Notes: a model not told the origin generated them from the sequence alone. DNA of 64,000 bases from Procambarus clarkii (GCF_040958095.1 NC_091158.1:34506062-34570061); one strand, 5' to 3'. Positions 24,341-35,464 are shown, counted from the stretch's first letter. Numbers and translations are program-made.

Positions 24341-24575
24341 GAGCGGGACGGGGGAGGGAGAGAGAGAGAGAGAAGGGAGTGATAAAGGGAGAGATAAATG
24401 GGTGGGTGGAGAGGATCCGACCCTTCCACTGAAGTGAGAAGAAAGTAGAAGAGGAGGGGGGGGAGGATATGGAGAGAGAGGCGGGAGGGAGAGAGGGAGA
24501 GAGAGGAGAGGGAGATAGATGGAGAGGGAGAGAGCGGGTGAGGGAGAGAACGGGTGAGGGAGAGAGGGGAGGGAG
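24341..24575. repeat. Purine-rich (GA) flank of LINE A3
   Basis: G+A-rich DNA (GAGAGAGA, GGGAGGGAGAGAGG) with no ORF worth calling. On the A3 sense strand this is CT-rich, like the tract upstream of LINE A1. Confidence 0.8.
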
Positions 24576-25110
<535 letters not shown>

Positions 25111-25153
25111 CCTGATCCCAGGTGTTAATGCCTTTTTCCCTGACTGATCGATT

Positions 25154-25262
25154 GTGTGTGTGTGTGTGTGTGCGTGTGTGCGTGTGTGTGTGTATCTGTT
25201 TTAGCGTGTGCACACTTGTGTGCGTGTATACGTACGTGGGCGGGCGTGCGTGTGTGTGTCAA
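25154..25262. repeat. Degenerate (TG)n tract
   Basis: TG repeats with CG, TATC and GTAC interruptions, an old decaying microsatellite. Confidence 0.85.
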
Positions 25263-25354
25263 GATATCCCTTATGCGTACCTCTGCCTAAATGAGCCACC
25301 CTGAGATTTTTAAATATATATGATATTCTGAACAAGAATTTAATAATATTTTAC

Positions 25355-25437
25355 CTCAATCTGTACACCTGATTAATTGACCAGAGATGGGGTACATACC
25401 AGACTCCACCCGCTCACACAACCAGATGAGTAAGGGC
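25355..25437 (+). mobile_element. Tail-only LINE A relic
   Basis: ctgtacacctgattaattga..gactccacccgctcacacaaccagatgagtaa resembles the A 3' UTR (ctgtacacc..ttgattgac..caacccccgcaagcacaactaggtgagta) with many substitutions. No coding part is present. Confidence 0.45.
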
Positions 25438-25442
25438 GATGT

Positions 25443-25890
25443 ATGATGACGATGGTTATCCATCGTTGTCTCCCACTAGGTGATTCACTAAGTGCTGGTA
25501 GATTGATGAGGTCGGTTCTTCTCTGTCTACACAAAGCTCTGGAGTCAGTCACTGTATCGTTGTGTGACAGTTCACTAATTCACTGTACCACTGATCACAG
25601 TCACCACTCAACAACACAGTCAGGTAGTTCTGCGGCGGGGTGTCCCACCCGGTCAGGTCGCACACTTACATGCACCGGTGAAGCCACTAGCTCCACTTTG
25701 TTTTCTTCGCCAAATCTTCGCACTATCGCTAGCGATATGGACTATGCTATGTTGCACCCTGCTAGCTTCACACTGCAAGAGGCCAAATACTATGATCTAG
25801 CCTCTATACTCCTTCAATGTCCCGAGAAATTGACGAATTTCCGCGGACCTCACTAATCGTGTGTCTCCCCTACCATCTCCCGGCCTACTG
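25443..25890. other. Intergenic, no gene supported
   Basis: Contains a 137-codon open frame (25443-25856) with no recognisable domain, biased composition and no splice or promoter context. I do not call it. A short (TG)n lies at 25889-25910. Confidence 0.6.
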
Positions 25891-25947
25891 TGTGTGTGTG
25901 TGTGTGTGTGTTAGAGAGATAGATATAGTTGACATAATAGAGGAAAA

Positions 25948-26030
25948 CAAATTGTTAGGAAGGCGAGATCCAAGAGCTAATATTTCAATTCTGCAGACAT
26001 AAATAGTAAATTCAAATAGTAATTACACAT
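25948..26030 (+). mobile_element. Tail-only LINE B relic
   Basis: gttaggaaggcgagatccaa, gagctaatatttcaattctg and the acataaatagtaaattcaaatagtaa-type end match the B 3' UTR (gctagaaaggcgggatccaa..gcacaaataggtgagtac, repeated) with drift. It is a second insertion reduced to the 3' end. Confidence 0.6.
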
Positions 26031-26145
26031 ACCCACATACTTATGTGGTTGAATATGACCGAATGGGTAGGAGTAATGATTATAACACGAATTTTCTCAA
26101 TATTTCTTATGACAATTTTACATAATCAGATCGTGCTTATATTCG

Positions 26146-26265
26146 TTTTTTGAGTGAGGTGATAGGACACAAAGGTTTTTGGGTGAGGTGATAGGACACA
26201 AAGGTTTTTGGGTGAGGTGATAGGACACAAAGGTTTTTGGGTGAGGTGACAGGACACAAATCAAT
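26146..26265. repeat. 29-bp tandem repeat, about four copies
   Basis: Unit: tttttgggtgaggtgatagg followed by acacaaagg. The first copy (ttttttgagtgagg) and last copy (gtgacagg) are slightly diverged. A related half-unit (agacagaacacgaatcaatggg) follows at about 26270-26295. Confidence 0.93.
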
Positions 26266-26496
26266 GGGAAAAGACAGAACACGAATCAATGGGTATATTG
26301 CGTGTTTTATCTTCTAGCTTCTGTGCTGGTTCGGGGTCTTGAAGTGGTAGAATGTAATTATGTGTTAATTGGCTGTTGATTGCTTATTTTGACTTTTTGA
26401 TGTGACTCGCTGATGTCGAGTCTCCTGTTGTCGTTGTATTTGTCGATAATTTATGAGTTGCTTGTTAAGATTTCTCTGGTGATAGTCTGGTTGCAT

Positions 26497-26640
26497 GAGG
26501 AGATTATATGCTCCTTGATGGAGTAGCATATACTATATGCTCCTTCTCCTTTATGGAGCATATAATCTCCTCTCTTGATCTGTAGATGTATGGAGGAGCA
26601 TATACTATATGCTCCTTCTCCATCAAGGTGCATATAATCT
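26497..26640. repeat. Cluster of palindromes built on gagcatatactatatgctc
   Basis: An 18-bp perfect inverted repeat GAGGAGATTATATGCTCC (26497-26514) pairs with GGAGCATATAATCTCCTC (26555-26572). Its loop contains another near-palindrome (gtagcatatactatatgctc). A second unit, gaggagcatatactatatgc, follows at about 26593-26620. It could form nested cruciforms or be a remnant of a fold-back element. Confidence 0.85.
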
Positions 26641-26988
26641 TTGAGGAATCTTGGGAGAACTGTTATGACTTTGAGGTAACTATCTTGACTTTAAGGTCAC
26701 TGAAAATTTTTTGTGATATATCTGATAACTTATGATGGCTGTTATAACTGTCATAACTTTGTCACGACATGTGATGTCTGTAATGACAAAATAAATATGA
26801 TGATGCTGCAGAGATGTCACAAGATAAGAAATGACTTTATTTTCATTTTTTCTTCACCACTAAATGAATATATTATATATTTACATTCACAATATCATAC
26901 AATTTGCCCTAGAGAGCCACTTGAAAGTCCATTTCAATAAATAAAGGGGAAATATACTAAATACATTTCTCCACAAAATAAATGTGTC

Positions 26989-27522
26989 TTAGATGCCAGC
27001 AAATACGTTATCGTTGGTAAACTGAGCCTCTAGGGGTATGGGGCAGATCTTGAGGTTTCTGGGGTCGGAATAATTTCTGGGAGATTGAGGAAATGTGGGA
27101 AATTTTTCTGCTAGTCGATAGTTTTGAATAGCAGCAAGAAGACCCAACTGTGCTGAAAAGATATATTCATTTTGGCAAATGTGTCCCCATGGGATGGTTT
27201 GTGGATGAGCTGTTGGACCATAGTTTACATTCGGAGAGTGTCCTGAGTCCACAGTAATTGCTGAACGCTTTAATTTCTTCTTACGCAACGCACCATCATA
27301 AATTTTTCGTTTGTGGCACAGAAGTTTCCGAACATAGAGCTTTGCATCGCCGTTGCCCTGCCACAGCCATCGGTGGATCCACCTGAACACCGTCGACACG
27401 CTGGTGCCAGTTATGTGAGCAATAGCACGGAGGGACATGCCATCCACCCACATGCTAACAAACCTGGTGCGCTCTTCTACAGAGGTTTGCTTACATCTGC
27501 GTTGCATCTTGTTTATATTCAC
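26989..27522 (-). CDS. Helix-turn-helix domain protein (single-exon ORF, 177 aa)
   Basis: Uninterrupted frame from ATG (MNINKMQRRCKQTS) to TAA at 26989-26991. Residues about 14-52 (SVEERTRFVSMWVDGMSLRA, then IAHITGTSVSTVFRWIHRW) form a homeodomain-like helix-turn-helix of the kind in Tc1/mariner-type or Psq-like DNA-binding domains. Basic residues follow (KRKIYDGALRKKKLKR), then a polar tail with no recognised domain. There is no DDE/DDD catalytic core in this frame or visibly downstream, so this is not an intact transposase. It may be a domesticated DNA-binding gene, one exon of a larger gene, or a transposon fragment. Upstream on the minus strand, ttcatcacag just before GTGAATATAAACAAG could be a splice acceptor. 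Composition is more balanced than the flanking AT-rich DNA. Confidence 0.5.
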   Translation of the reverse strand: MNINKMQRRCKQTSVEERTRFVSMWVDGMSLRAIAHITGTSVSTVFRWIHRWLWQGNGDAKLYVRKLLCHKRKIYDGALRKKKLKRSAITVDSGHSPNVNYGPTAHPQTIPWGHICQNEYIFSAQLGLLAAIQNYRLAEKFPTFPQSPRNYSDPRNLKICPIPLEAQFTNDNVFAGI

Positions 27523-27529
27523 CTGTGAT

Positions 27530-28590
27530 GAACTGAAAAATTCAGTTGCTCAGAATCAATGATTCACAAAATAATAAAAACAAATGAATTGTCTTAATGA
27601 ATTAGATAAATTTGCAAATATTGTTGATTATAATTTTACAAGAAAAATGTGTTGTTTGAGACTCAGGGGACATGAATTAACTTTTGAGATCTGACTTCCT
27701 CATGAAAAACATATGAACTAACTGATTGGAATGAAATAACCACTGAGTTACCACGATAAATGTAGAAGTTAATTATACTCGGGAATTACGGAGTCAACAT
27801 ACTTCGTGCTACTTAAAACTTTTTGTTCCCAGTAGTTGAATCTGAAACGACAACATACTTTGCCATATTGATGATATAAATGCACAGTTTATCATAGAAA
27901 CATGTTTAGATATTTTATTTCTTCGTGGTTTATTACTTTATGCTCTATACCTTTCTCCCCTCCCCCTCCCCCCATACACACACACACACACTTTCTACCA
28001 GCCAGTTCTCTCGAGTTGCCACAACAGATAGAAAATAATGTATTAAATTGTCTGAACCTAACTATTAACTCTACACCTGCCAACCATCGCTGTCTTATCC
28101 CTGTTGAAAATTTCCCACACTAAATTACTAACATTTAGTACTTTAAGAAACAATTCTTGTACTAACCATTATATTTTACAAATACTGCTAATCAGTAGAG
28201 TAATAACATTAATTCATATCACACTGCGTAGTAATCACGATAAAAGTTTCCTAGTATCCATGGGTGTTGCGTCAGCCAGCTCGACTGGGGGATAAAAATC
28301 TACATTTAAGAAAATTTTCTTAAATTCTCCTTTATTACAGCATTCTTTAACAAGAATTATTAGCTGATAATATATTCATCACTGATCAAACGATATTTGC
28401 TGCGATCACATTATACAGTTACGAGCTGTTATCACAAGGCATTCATGGAGGAAAGAATTTCCCCTATAACCGTTCCGTCTATGTGAACTTCGTTTCATAT
28501 TAATTGTTATATAGCGAGAATTTAATTAATATTAGCGTTCTTATGATAAACGTTGTCTTTATTATCTCACGTAGTTGGGCAAATTATAGG
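27530..28590. other. AT-rich intergenic, no gene seen
   Basis: Mostly AT-rich single-copy-looking DNA with a short (AC)n at about 27976-27990. No ORF with recognisable content. Confidence 0.6.
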
Positions 28591-28599
28591 AGTTATTTC

Positions 28600-28690
28600 C
28601 TCCGTTCCAACACTCCGTGCTGTCGCGCATGCGCGGGCGAGACAGGAAAGGAAAGGAAAGGGAAGCAGCCATTGTTCTCAGTGAGAGAGA
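28600..28690. promoter_or_regulatory. Candidate promoter patch with an NRF-1-type palindrome
   Basis: A GC/CpG-rich island in AT-rich surroundings contains the 12-bp palindrome CGCGCATGCGCG (28624-28635), a match to the NRF-1 core GCGCATGCGC. It is followed by GGAA repeats (28645-28665, ETS-like cores) and a CCATTGTT element (28669). TATA-less housekeeping promoters often combine these. Which gene it would serve is unknown; the helix-turn-helix ORF on minus starts about 1.1 kb away. Confidence 0.4.
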
Positions 28691-28699
28691 GTGTCTTGA

Positions 28700-29530
28700 T
28701 GCTTACTAGATTTACTGCCTTGCTATTGTGTCATCCTTGTTCCTGCGGATGTCAGAGTGTCAGACCAGCTTTATCATATCTCAGACACCAGTATCGGCAA
28801 ACTATAAGTCCTTTATTACCTCTATTGTTTGTGTTCACAATCTAATATTAGATAGGACGTTTGTCGTCAAACTGCATGCGCTCTAAAAAATAACAAATGA
28901 GTTTTATTTCAGGGCGCTCTCACATTTAATTTACAAATATGTGTAGTATCATATCTCTTTAGATAGTATTTTTATACTGCCCGTATTTCAGCAATTGCAT
29001 TATTGGCAAGAGAGGAGAACATGTGACTCTACCTCAGTCACATGTTTCCAGAACATCCTGATGCAACAAGTTTCAGTGACAATTATTACCGGATGCATAC
29101 TACTATTTCTCCACACAGCTAAGCTGTTATTCTGTTCTTGTAGTTTAGTGGAACATTAATTATCATTTATTTGATGATCTTCAATATAAGATCTAATATT
29201 CCATATATATTCTTTACCATGTGATGTATATTAATGTTGCAGTAATTGTAGTTGAAGTGCATTAGCTTATTATTTAAATTAACCCCCCAAAGTTTGTGGT
29301 GCGAGTCTGCTCAATATTTCATTTCATTCAACATTTCATTTATTACTTAAATATTTCACGATTTATTATTCAAGAGAACCATAGGCACTGGTTCTCTGAT
29401 TTATTTCCAATTTATTTATTTTATTTCCCTTTATCTAAAGGGTGGTCCTTCGAAGTTATTGAAATTTATTATTATTATTATTAATATTCTGAGTCAGATT
29501 TTTCCACAATCCCCTCCCCTTCATCTTGTT
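28700..29530. other. Intergenic, no gene seen
   Basis: AT-rich with an ATT run at about 29467-29485. A 113-codon frame (28504-28845) crosses the promoter-like patch but has no recognisable domain. Nothing else is supported. Confidence 0.5.
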
Positions 29531-29536
29531 CCTCCA

Positions 29537-29852
29537 CCCACTGCCCCCCCTCACACCACCACCCGCAGTCCCCCCCTCACACCTCCACCTGTATTCTCCC
29601 CCTCACTCCTCCATCTACCGCCCCCCACACACCTCAACCTACAGCCCCCCTTACACCTCCACCCTCTGCTCCCCCCTCACACCTTCACTCGCGGTCCCCC
29701 CTCACACCTCCACCTTCGTACCCTTACACCTCCACCCACCATCCCCCCTAACACCTCCACCCGCGGTCTCCCTCACACCTCCACCTGCAGTCCCCCCTCA
29801 CACCTCCACCCGCGAGGTTCCCCCCCCACACCTCCACCCAGAGAGCACTCCA
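29537..29852. repeat. C-rich imperfect minisatellite, about 26-bp period
   Basis: Repeats of ccccctcacacctccaccyg with variable spacer (cagt, cggt, tgtattct). About 11-12 degenerate units. Open Pro/Thr/His frames across it are by-products of composition. Confidence 0.85.
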
Positions 29853-30309
29853 CAACCCGTGCAAGCTGCTCCTGCTCTCCACACCCACCTCTCCGCTTCA
29901 CCAGCTTGCATACCTTGCATAACATATGTTCTCCCCCTTACTTACATGCCCCTCCTCTCCCCTTGCAACACCCGTTTACCACCCCCGCCCCCCACCCCTC
30001 ACCACCAACCAAACGCCTCTCGCGCCTCACTTCTCTCTACTCTTTCCCTTCCTCACTTATCTCTCCCATTTCTCCGTATTGTTGAGAAACCCGACTCACT
30101 TGTCTGTCCCACGTCTCTTGTTTTGTTGATTTCTGTAATATTCTTGCTTTACATTTTCTGTATTTGTTCCATGAGGCGGAACTCATTCATTGTTAATATT
30201 GAAATTGTTTTGCATATATATTAGCCATTCCGGTTTGGTGCCTTCTATTGATAATTACTTACTTGCATATATATGTTATAGGAAGTTAGCAGAGGAGACA
30301 GTTACACAG

Positions 30310-30600
30310 AAAGAGAACATAAGATCATAAGAACATAAGAATAATGGTAACTGCAGAAGGCCTATTGGCCCATACGAGGCAGCTTCTATTTATAACCACC
30401 CAATCCCATTGATTGGTCTTCCTCCAAAATAATCTTTCCTGCCTCTACTCTACACAGACGCCGTCTTGTTGAATCGGCTCTAATACACAATGTACCCAAC
30501 ATGAACTTGAGTCCTGGCTTTGTTGCTGTGGACTCTTCCCTTTCACAGTATATACTCAAATGCTCTAATCTTTCTAACAAACGTGACTTAACATAAGCTT
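30310..30600 (-). mobile_element. LINE C 3' end with gcctcgtatgggcc tail module
   Basis: On minus: gaagctgcctcgtatgggcc, aataggccttctgcagttac, then repeats of ttcttatg. It lies downstream, in the minus sense, of the decayed RT C-terminus at 30925-31245, so it is the 3' UTR of that element. The same module occurs at about 30735 and 36722 (plus) and about 56405 (minus-sense). Confidence 0.6.
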
Positions 30601-30609
30601 ACCCCTTCC

Positions 30610-30938
30610 ATTTATCTTTCTTTCTCTTTCCTTTTTTTTCACTCTTCTCCCTTTTTCTGTTCATTGTCTTCTCCTACGCTCCCTTGCTATTCTCTTCTTA
30701 TTCCTATCTCCTTCTCATTCGGTGGTTATAATAGGAGCTGCCTCGTATGGGCCAATAGGCCCTCTGCAGCTCTTATAATTATTACTATCCCCTCTACTAC
30801 ACCTTACTTTGCTCCTCAGCTCTCTCTTGCCTATTTATTGCCTGTCTCTACTTCCTCATCACAATCGACTTGAGAATGGTCCAGGATGGACCGAAACGTC
30901 GTCGTCCCTTCACCTTCTAGTGTGTGGTCTGGTCAACA
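30610..30938 (+). mobile_element. Penelope-like 3' end with hairpin/GAAA motif
   Basis: Contains the tail module ggagctgcctcgtatgggcc (about 30733) and 135 bp later the motif tgagaatggtcc..ggaccgaaacgtcg (30871-30900). This is followed by ccttcaccttctagtgtgtg and gtctggtcaac, which is exactly one arm of the fold-back element seen at 50945, 57117 and 58957. The order (tail module, then hairpin-GAAA) is the same as in the Penelope-like relic at 36722-36934. Coding sequence is absent. Confidence 0.5.
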
Positions 30939-31244
30939 TCCAGTCCCACTCTTATACATGTTCAACCCACGTTTGAAACAATCAAGGGTCATCACCTCCA
31001 TAACGTTAATTGGTTCCACAAATCAACAACCCTTTTACTGAACCAGTATGTACCCAGGTCTTTCCTAAATCTAAACTTATCCAATTTATATCCATTGTTT
31101 CATATTCTGTCTTGTGTTGATACTTTTAATACCCGACCCCTTTTAATATCCCATTTGATATGCCCCTTCATCCACTTGTACACCTCCTAATCATGTCACT
31201 CCTAATTCTTCACCTTTCAAAAAAATGTAATTTTAGCTTTGTCA

Positions 31245-31663
31245 ATGAACAAATCCACAAGGGCCGTGATGAGGGTTTGAACCTACGTCCGGGATAATCC
31301 CAAACGTGCCTTCCTTATCTTGAGAGGATTTCGGGGCTTTTTAGTGTCCCCACGGCCCGGTCCTCGACCAGGCTTCCATCCCCAGGAAGCAGCCTGTGAC
31401 AGCTGGCTAACACCCAGTTACCTATTTACTGCTAGGTAACAGGGACATAGGGTGAAAGAAACTCTGTCCATTGTTTCTTTCCGGCGCCCGGGATCGAACC
31501 TGAGACCACAGGATCACAAGAACAGTGTGCTGTCCGCTCGGCCGACCGGCTCCCTTAGGCGGCCTTAGACCAGCCCTAGACGATTGCGCTATGACATGCT
31601 CAAAAGAATTGCAACCAAGAGTGCAACTGCCATCACACGGATCCCGCAGCCTTTCCGAAGCAC
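31245..31663 (-). mobile_element. SINE-2a: second tRNA-headed SINE family, split by SINE-1c
   Basis: Left part 31245-31309 (ccacaagggccgtgatgagg, gtttgaacctacgtccggga) and right part 31555-31663 (cgattgcgctatgacatgct..gcaactgccatcacacggat) together match SINE-2b at 40158-40302 in reverse. The B-box-like motif is ggttcaaaccc on minus. Confidence 0.7.
31310..31554 (-). mobile_element. SINE-1c: best-preserved tRNA-headed SINE, nested in SINE-2a
   Basis: On minus: head ggagccggtcggccgagcgg (A-box-like, about 31535-31553), B box GGTTCGATCCC (31490-31500), body cagagtttctttcaccctat, gttacctagcagtaaatagg and ggctgcttcctggggg, ending near gccccgaaatcctctcaaga. A tRNA-like head with both Pol III boxes shows its origin. 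It is a retroposon, not a functional tRNA gene. Confidence 0.8.
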
Positions 31664-32612
31664 AAACAGGGGTTTAACACAATTACCCCATGCACCCGGG
31701 CTTTGTCAACAAGCTGTTATACCTCTTCACTCTTACTTTGTGTGAATTTTGTCAATCTTTCTTCATATGACAGGTTTCTACTTTGGGGGATTAACTTTGT
31801 CATCCTACACTGGATGCGATCTAGTGAATTTATATCAATTCTAAATTACGGCGACCAAAACTAAACTGCATAATCTAAATGGGGCCTAACCAGAGCAAGA
31901 TATAGATGGAGAACAACACTAGGTGTCTTGTTACTAATGCTTTGATCAATAAATCCCAGCATCCAATTTGCCTTATTACGAACATTTATACATTAATTTT
32001 CTGGTCTTAAATTCTTACTAATCATAACTCACAGATCCCTTTCGCAATCTCAACACCATCTAGCTCGTATCTTGTAACTCTATTATCATTACCTAGCCTC
32101 AAAACCTTACATTTGTCAGCATAAAACTGCATCTGCCAATCTTTTGACCATTTGAAACCCATATTTAGATCGTCTTGAAGTGATAGTGAGTCTTTTTCCA
32201 TGTTTATTACCCTCCGATTTTTGTATCATCGTCAAATTTGCAAATATTGCTGCACAAACCAGAATCTTAATAATTTATATTTATTATGAATAACAGAGGT
32301 CCCAGGACGAGCCTTGAGGCACTCCACCTACAACATTTTCCCACTCTGACTTGACCCCATTTATACTGTTTCCTTTGATATAGCCATCCCCTAATCCAAC
32401 TTATAATAGCACCCCTAATACCGTGAACCTCTAACTTTTTAATCAGTCTTTCATTCATGTTGCACTGTATCAAAAGCTTTGCTAAAGTCAAGGTACACAA
32501 CATCACAAACTTTACCACTATTAACTGCCTCAACCATGCTGGAATAAAATGATAGCAAATTTGTTAAACATGAACGTCCATTTATAAAACCATGTTGTGA
32601 ATCATTTGCTGA

Positions 32613-35410
32613 TTAATCATTCCCACAGAAAATTTATTAGAAGCTATCAAAGCAACATCGGCCAGAACCTTGCAGCACATCCCTAAAGCAGCCCGCCCCC
32701 ATGCAGCAGCCAAATTATCTGCCCTCCTGAGAAAGGTCAACGACTCTCCTGGAACGACCCAAGCATAGCACAACCTCCTAATGTTTGGCAACATATGTCT
32801 AGCCACCCCTGCAAGGAGAGACAAAACCTTAGCTGCCTCAGTCATCAAAGCTATAACTGATTTTCCCAGGGAGGACAACCAGGTGCGCCTTCCCACTCGC
32901 GCGAGAAACACCCACGGCAGGAAGAGCAACAGTGGCATATCCGAGACATCAAAAATCAGAACATCAGTCACCAAGAAAATAGAAGAAGGAAACACTATTG
33001 GCGCAATACGAGTCATCACCAGTGAGGACTCAATTGCCGACACAGATGCCGCAACAGCTCAAGCCCTAAGGGAAAAACACCCACCCAGGGCTCCGCGTGA
33101 GGACGACATTGTACATGTGGGGCTACCGGAGCAGAACCTCTCTGGGTGGCTGAATCTGTGGTCCATAAAGCAGTCATGTCTTTCCCTACAGGATCAGCAG
33201 GTGGGTTCACAGGACTAAAACCCAACCACCTCAAGCAAATGCTCAACCCTGCACTGGGTGACATTGCAAAGAACCTCTTGGTGGAACTAACCAGATTCAC
33301 CAACACATGTCTAGCTGGCAACATACCAGCGCCCATAAGACCTATCTTTTTTGGAGCATCTCTCTGTGCTCTAAAGAAAAAGGATGGAGGGATCAGGCCA
33401 ATAGCTGTGGGCAATTCTCTCCGGCGTCTCGTCGCAAAGGCAGCTGCAAGAACAGTTAGTGATGCAGCGGCCAACATGCTGAAGCCAAAACAGCTCGGGT
33501 TTGGCATTCCACAAGGGTGTGAGGCGGCAACCCATGCAGCTCGAGCCTTCATCGCCAACATCACAGACGAAAAGGCCCTTATCAAGCTAGATTTAAAAAA
33601 TGCCTTCAATTTGGTGCGGAGGGATGCTGTACTCCGTGCGGTTCATAGTCATTTCCCTTCCCTCTACCCTTTTGTACATTCATGCTACAGTATGGATCTT
33701 AAGCTACTTTTTGGCGAACATGAAATTGACTCGCGAGAAGGCGTCCAACAGAGTGACCCCCTTGCTCCTCTCCTTTTCTGCTTAGTCATCAAACAAGTCA
33801 CAGAGGTCCTGTCCAGCGAGCTTAACATCTGGTTCTTGGATGATGGTACCCTAGCTGGTTTCCAAGACTACCTCCTGGAGGACATCAGAAAAATCCAGGA
33901 GCAAGGTGCAGTTTTAGGCCTCACCCTGAACCCTTCTAAATGTGAAATAATATGTTCCAACCAGGGCATCGTAGAGAGAATAGAGGGTCTTCTGCCAAAT
34001 ATCCATAAAACTAAACCTGAAGACAGCACACTCCTAGGAGCTCCCCTGGGGTTGAAAGCCATCGATGAGGTCCTTGATAAGAAAATCGCCGACCTTAAGA
34101 GGATGGATGGGAGGATTGAGGATATTGATGCTCATGATGCACTCTACCTCATCACCAGATGTCTGTCCCTCCCCAGGTTAACCTACTTTCTGAGGTGTTC
34201 ACCATCTTACAGTAGCCAAAAACTAAGTGAGTATGACCGGTTACTGAAATCAATGCTAGAAAAAGCCCTTAACCTCTCTCTCGATGACCTACAGTGGAAA
34301 CAAGCCTCTCTTCCCGGAAGACTTGGGGGCCTCGGAGTTCGAACAGCAACGCAAATCGCTGTTCCAGCCTTCCTGTCCTCCTTATCAGCATCCGACGACC
34401 TTGTGAAGGAAATTCTACCTGCCCACTTGCATCAGCTGGCAGGTGTACATGATCCCAATTTTACACGCTGTGCCACAGAGTGGGCCTCTCGTGCAGGCCA
34501 ATCACCTCAACCACCATCCCCAAAAGCCCACAAGCAATCCAGCTGGGATGGCCCCATTGTAGACCAAGTTGCTGCAGAGTGCCTGGGTGCTGCAACAAAA
34601 CAACACGACATTGCTCGCCTCACAGCAGTAGCAGCACCACATGCAGGGGATTTCCTGTTAGCAACTCCAATGTCGGCAACTGGCACGCGTCTCACACCAC
34701 ACGCCCTCCGAATTGCTGTGGCCCTTCGCCTTGCTGCCCCAATCCACACCAGATATAGGTGTATTTGCGGCGAGGTGGTGGCTGACAGGTACGGCCACCA
34801 TGGCCTACTCTGCCGAAGCACAGGGGGATGGCACTCGAGGCACAGTGAAGTTAACGACATCATCAAGAGGAGCCTCACCACAGCTGGATGCCCAGCTGAA
34901 AGAGAGCCCCGTTACCTAAAGCCCCGTAACTCTGATGCTCTTATTGGTCGCCCGGATGGTATCACAGTGAACCCCTGGAAGAATGGCAAGCAGTTGGTAT
35001 GGGACTACACGTGCGTATCAACCCTGGCTAACACCTACATTAACCTCAGTGTTGCACAACCAGGTGGCGCTGCCACCCACAGGGAAGCAGCCAAATCCCA
35101 TAAGTATAGAGAACTGGATCACCACTACAATTTTGTCCCCCTTGCTTCTGAGACACTCGGCGCCTGGGGTAAAAATGCTACCAGTTTTTTGAAGGAACTG
35201 GGTTCTAGGCTCATTGAAACGACAAGGGACCCAAGAGCTGCAAGCTTTCTTTTACAGCGCCTCAGTGTGGCGATACAGAGGGGAAATGCGCACTGCATCC
35301 AGGGTTCCTGCCCGCTATCTGAGGAGCTGGAGGAACTCGACAACCTATGATAACCATCTTTGTAACCCGTATGTAACTCCTTTTTTGTAAAAAAGTTCAA
35401 ATAAAGTAAA
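32613..35410 (+). mobile_element. 5'-truncated RLE-type LINE (R2 superfamily)
   Basis: Coding similarity begins near 32640 (EAIKATSARTLQHIPKAAR in frame, one stop near 32768), continues in the frame 32781-33140, then shifts by one base near 33140 into the long open frame to 35350. The 3' end has a polyadenylation signal (aataaa about 35400). The element lacks the usual N-terminal zinc fingers, so it is 5' truncated. It abuts the decayed LINE C, which runs in the opposite direction. Confidence 0.8.
33146..35350 (+). pseudogene. RLE-type LINE polyprotein: RT + restriction-like endonuclease
   Basis: 734 open codons (no ATG at the frame start; first in-frame ATG about 33176). RT motif A is KLDLKNAFNLVRRD (about residue 147), motif B VQQSDPLAPLLFCL (about 198), motif C LDDG (about 231; most LINEs have (F/Y)ADD). 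Then comes the thumb, and a long C-terminal region with a zinc-knuckle-like C-x-C-x10-H-x3-C (RCICGEVVADRYGHHGLLCR, about 537) and a PD-(D/E)xK-type endonuclease core: RPDG (about 602) followed 15 residues later by D in VWDYT. That combination defines RLE LINEs (R2, R4/Dong, NeSL, Hero). I cannot choose the clade from sequence alone. The frameshift at the N-terminal side makes it a pseudogene, though the catalytic parts are complete. Confidence 0.82.
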
Positions 35411-35464
35411 TATATATGTGTACATACAAAAGAATGGGGGTGGTAGGAGAAGATAATATTAGTG

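Larger units (their letters stand above)
30925..32612 (-). pseudogene. LINE C: decayed APE-type LINE RT (minus), interrupted by SINEs
   Basis: On minus, from 32612: an RT fragment with AFDTV-like remnants (gtgatgttgtgtaccttgac, then KAFDT-coding DNA), then KLEVHGIRGAIISWIRGWLY (32533-32267 frame), VLGPLLFIININ, a decayed palm/thumb, and at 31100-30985 the C-terminal LDKFRFRKDLGTYWFSKRVV followed by DLWNQL. Many stops and indels show a much older insertion than A and B. SINE-2a and SINE-1c (31245-31663) lie inside it. Confidence 0.7.

Noticed and set aside
25443-25856. 137-codon plus frame
   Set aside because: No domain, no splice or promoter context, flanked by tail-only LINE relics.
28504-28845. 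113-codon frame over the promoter-like patch
   Set aside because: No recognisable domain, and composition shifts along the frame.
29459-30224. Pro/His/Thr-rich frames of about 200-230 codons
   Set aside because: They follow the C-rich minisatellite and change frame freely.
31490-31553. Possible tRNA gene with A and B boxes
   Set aside because: No acceptor-stem closure, and the same head is attached to a conserved SINE body in other copies.
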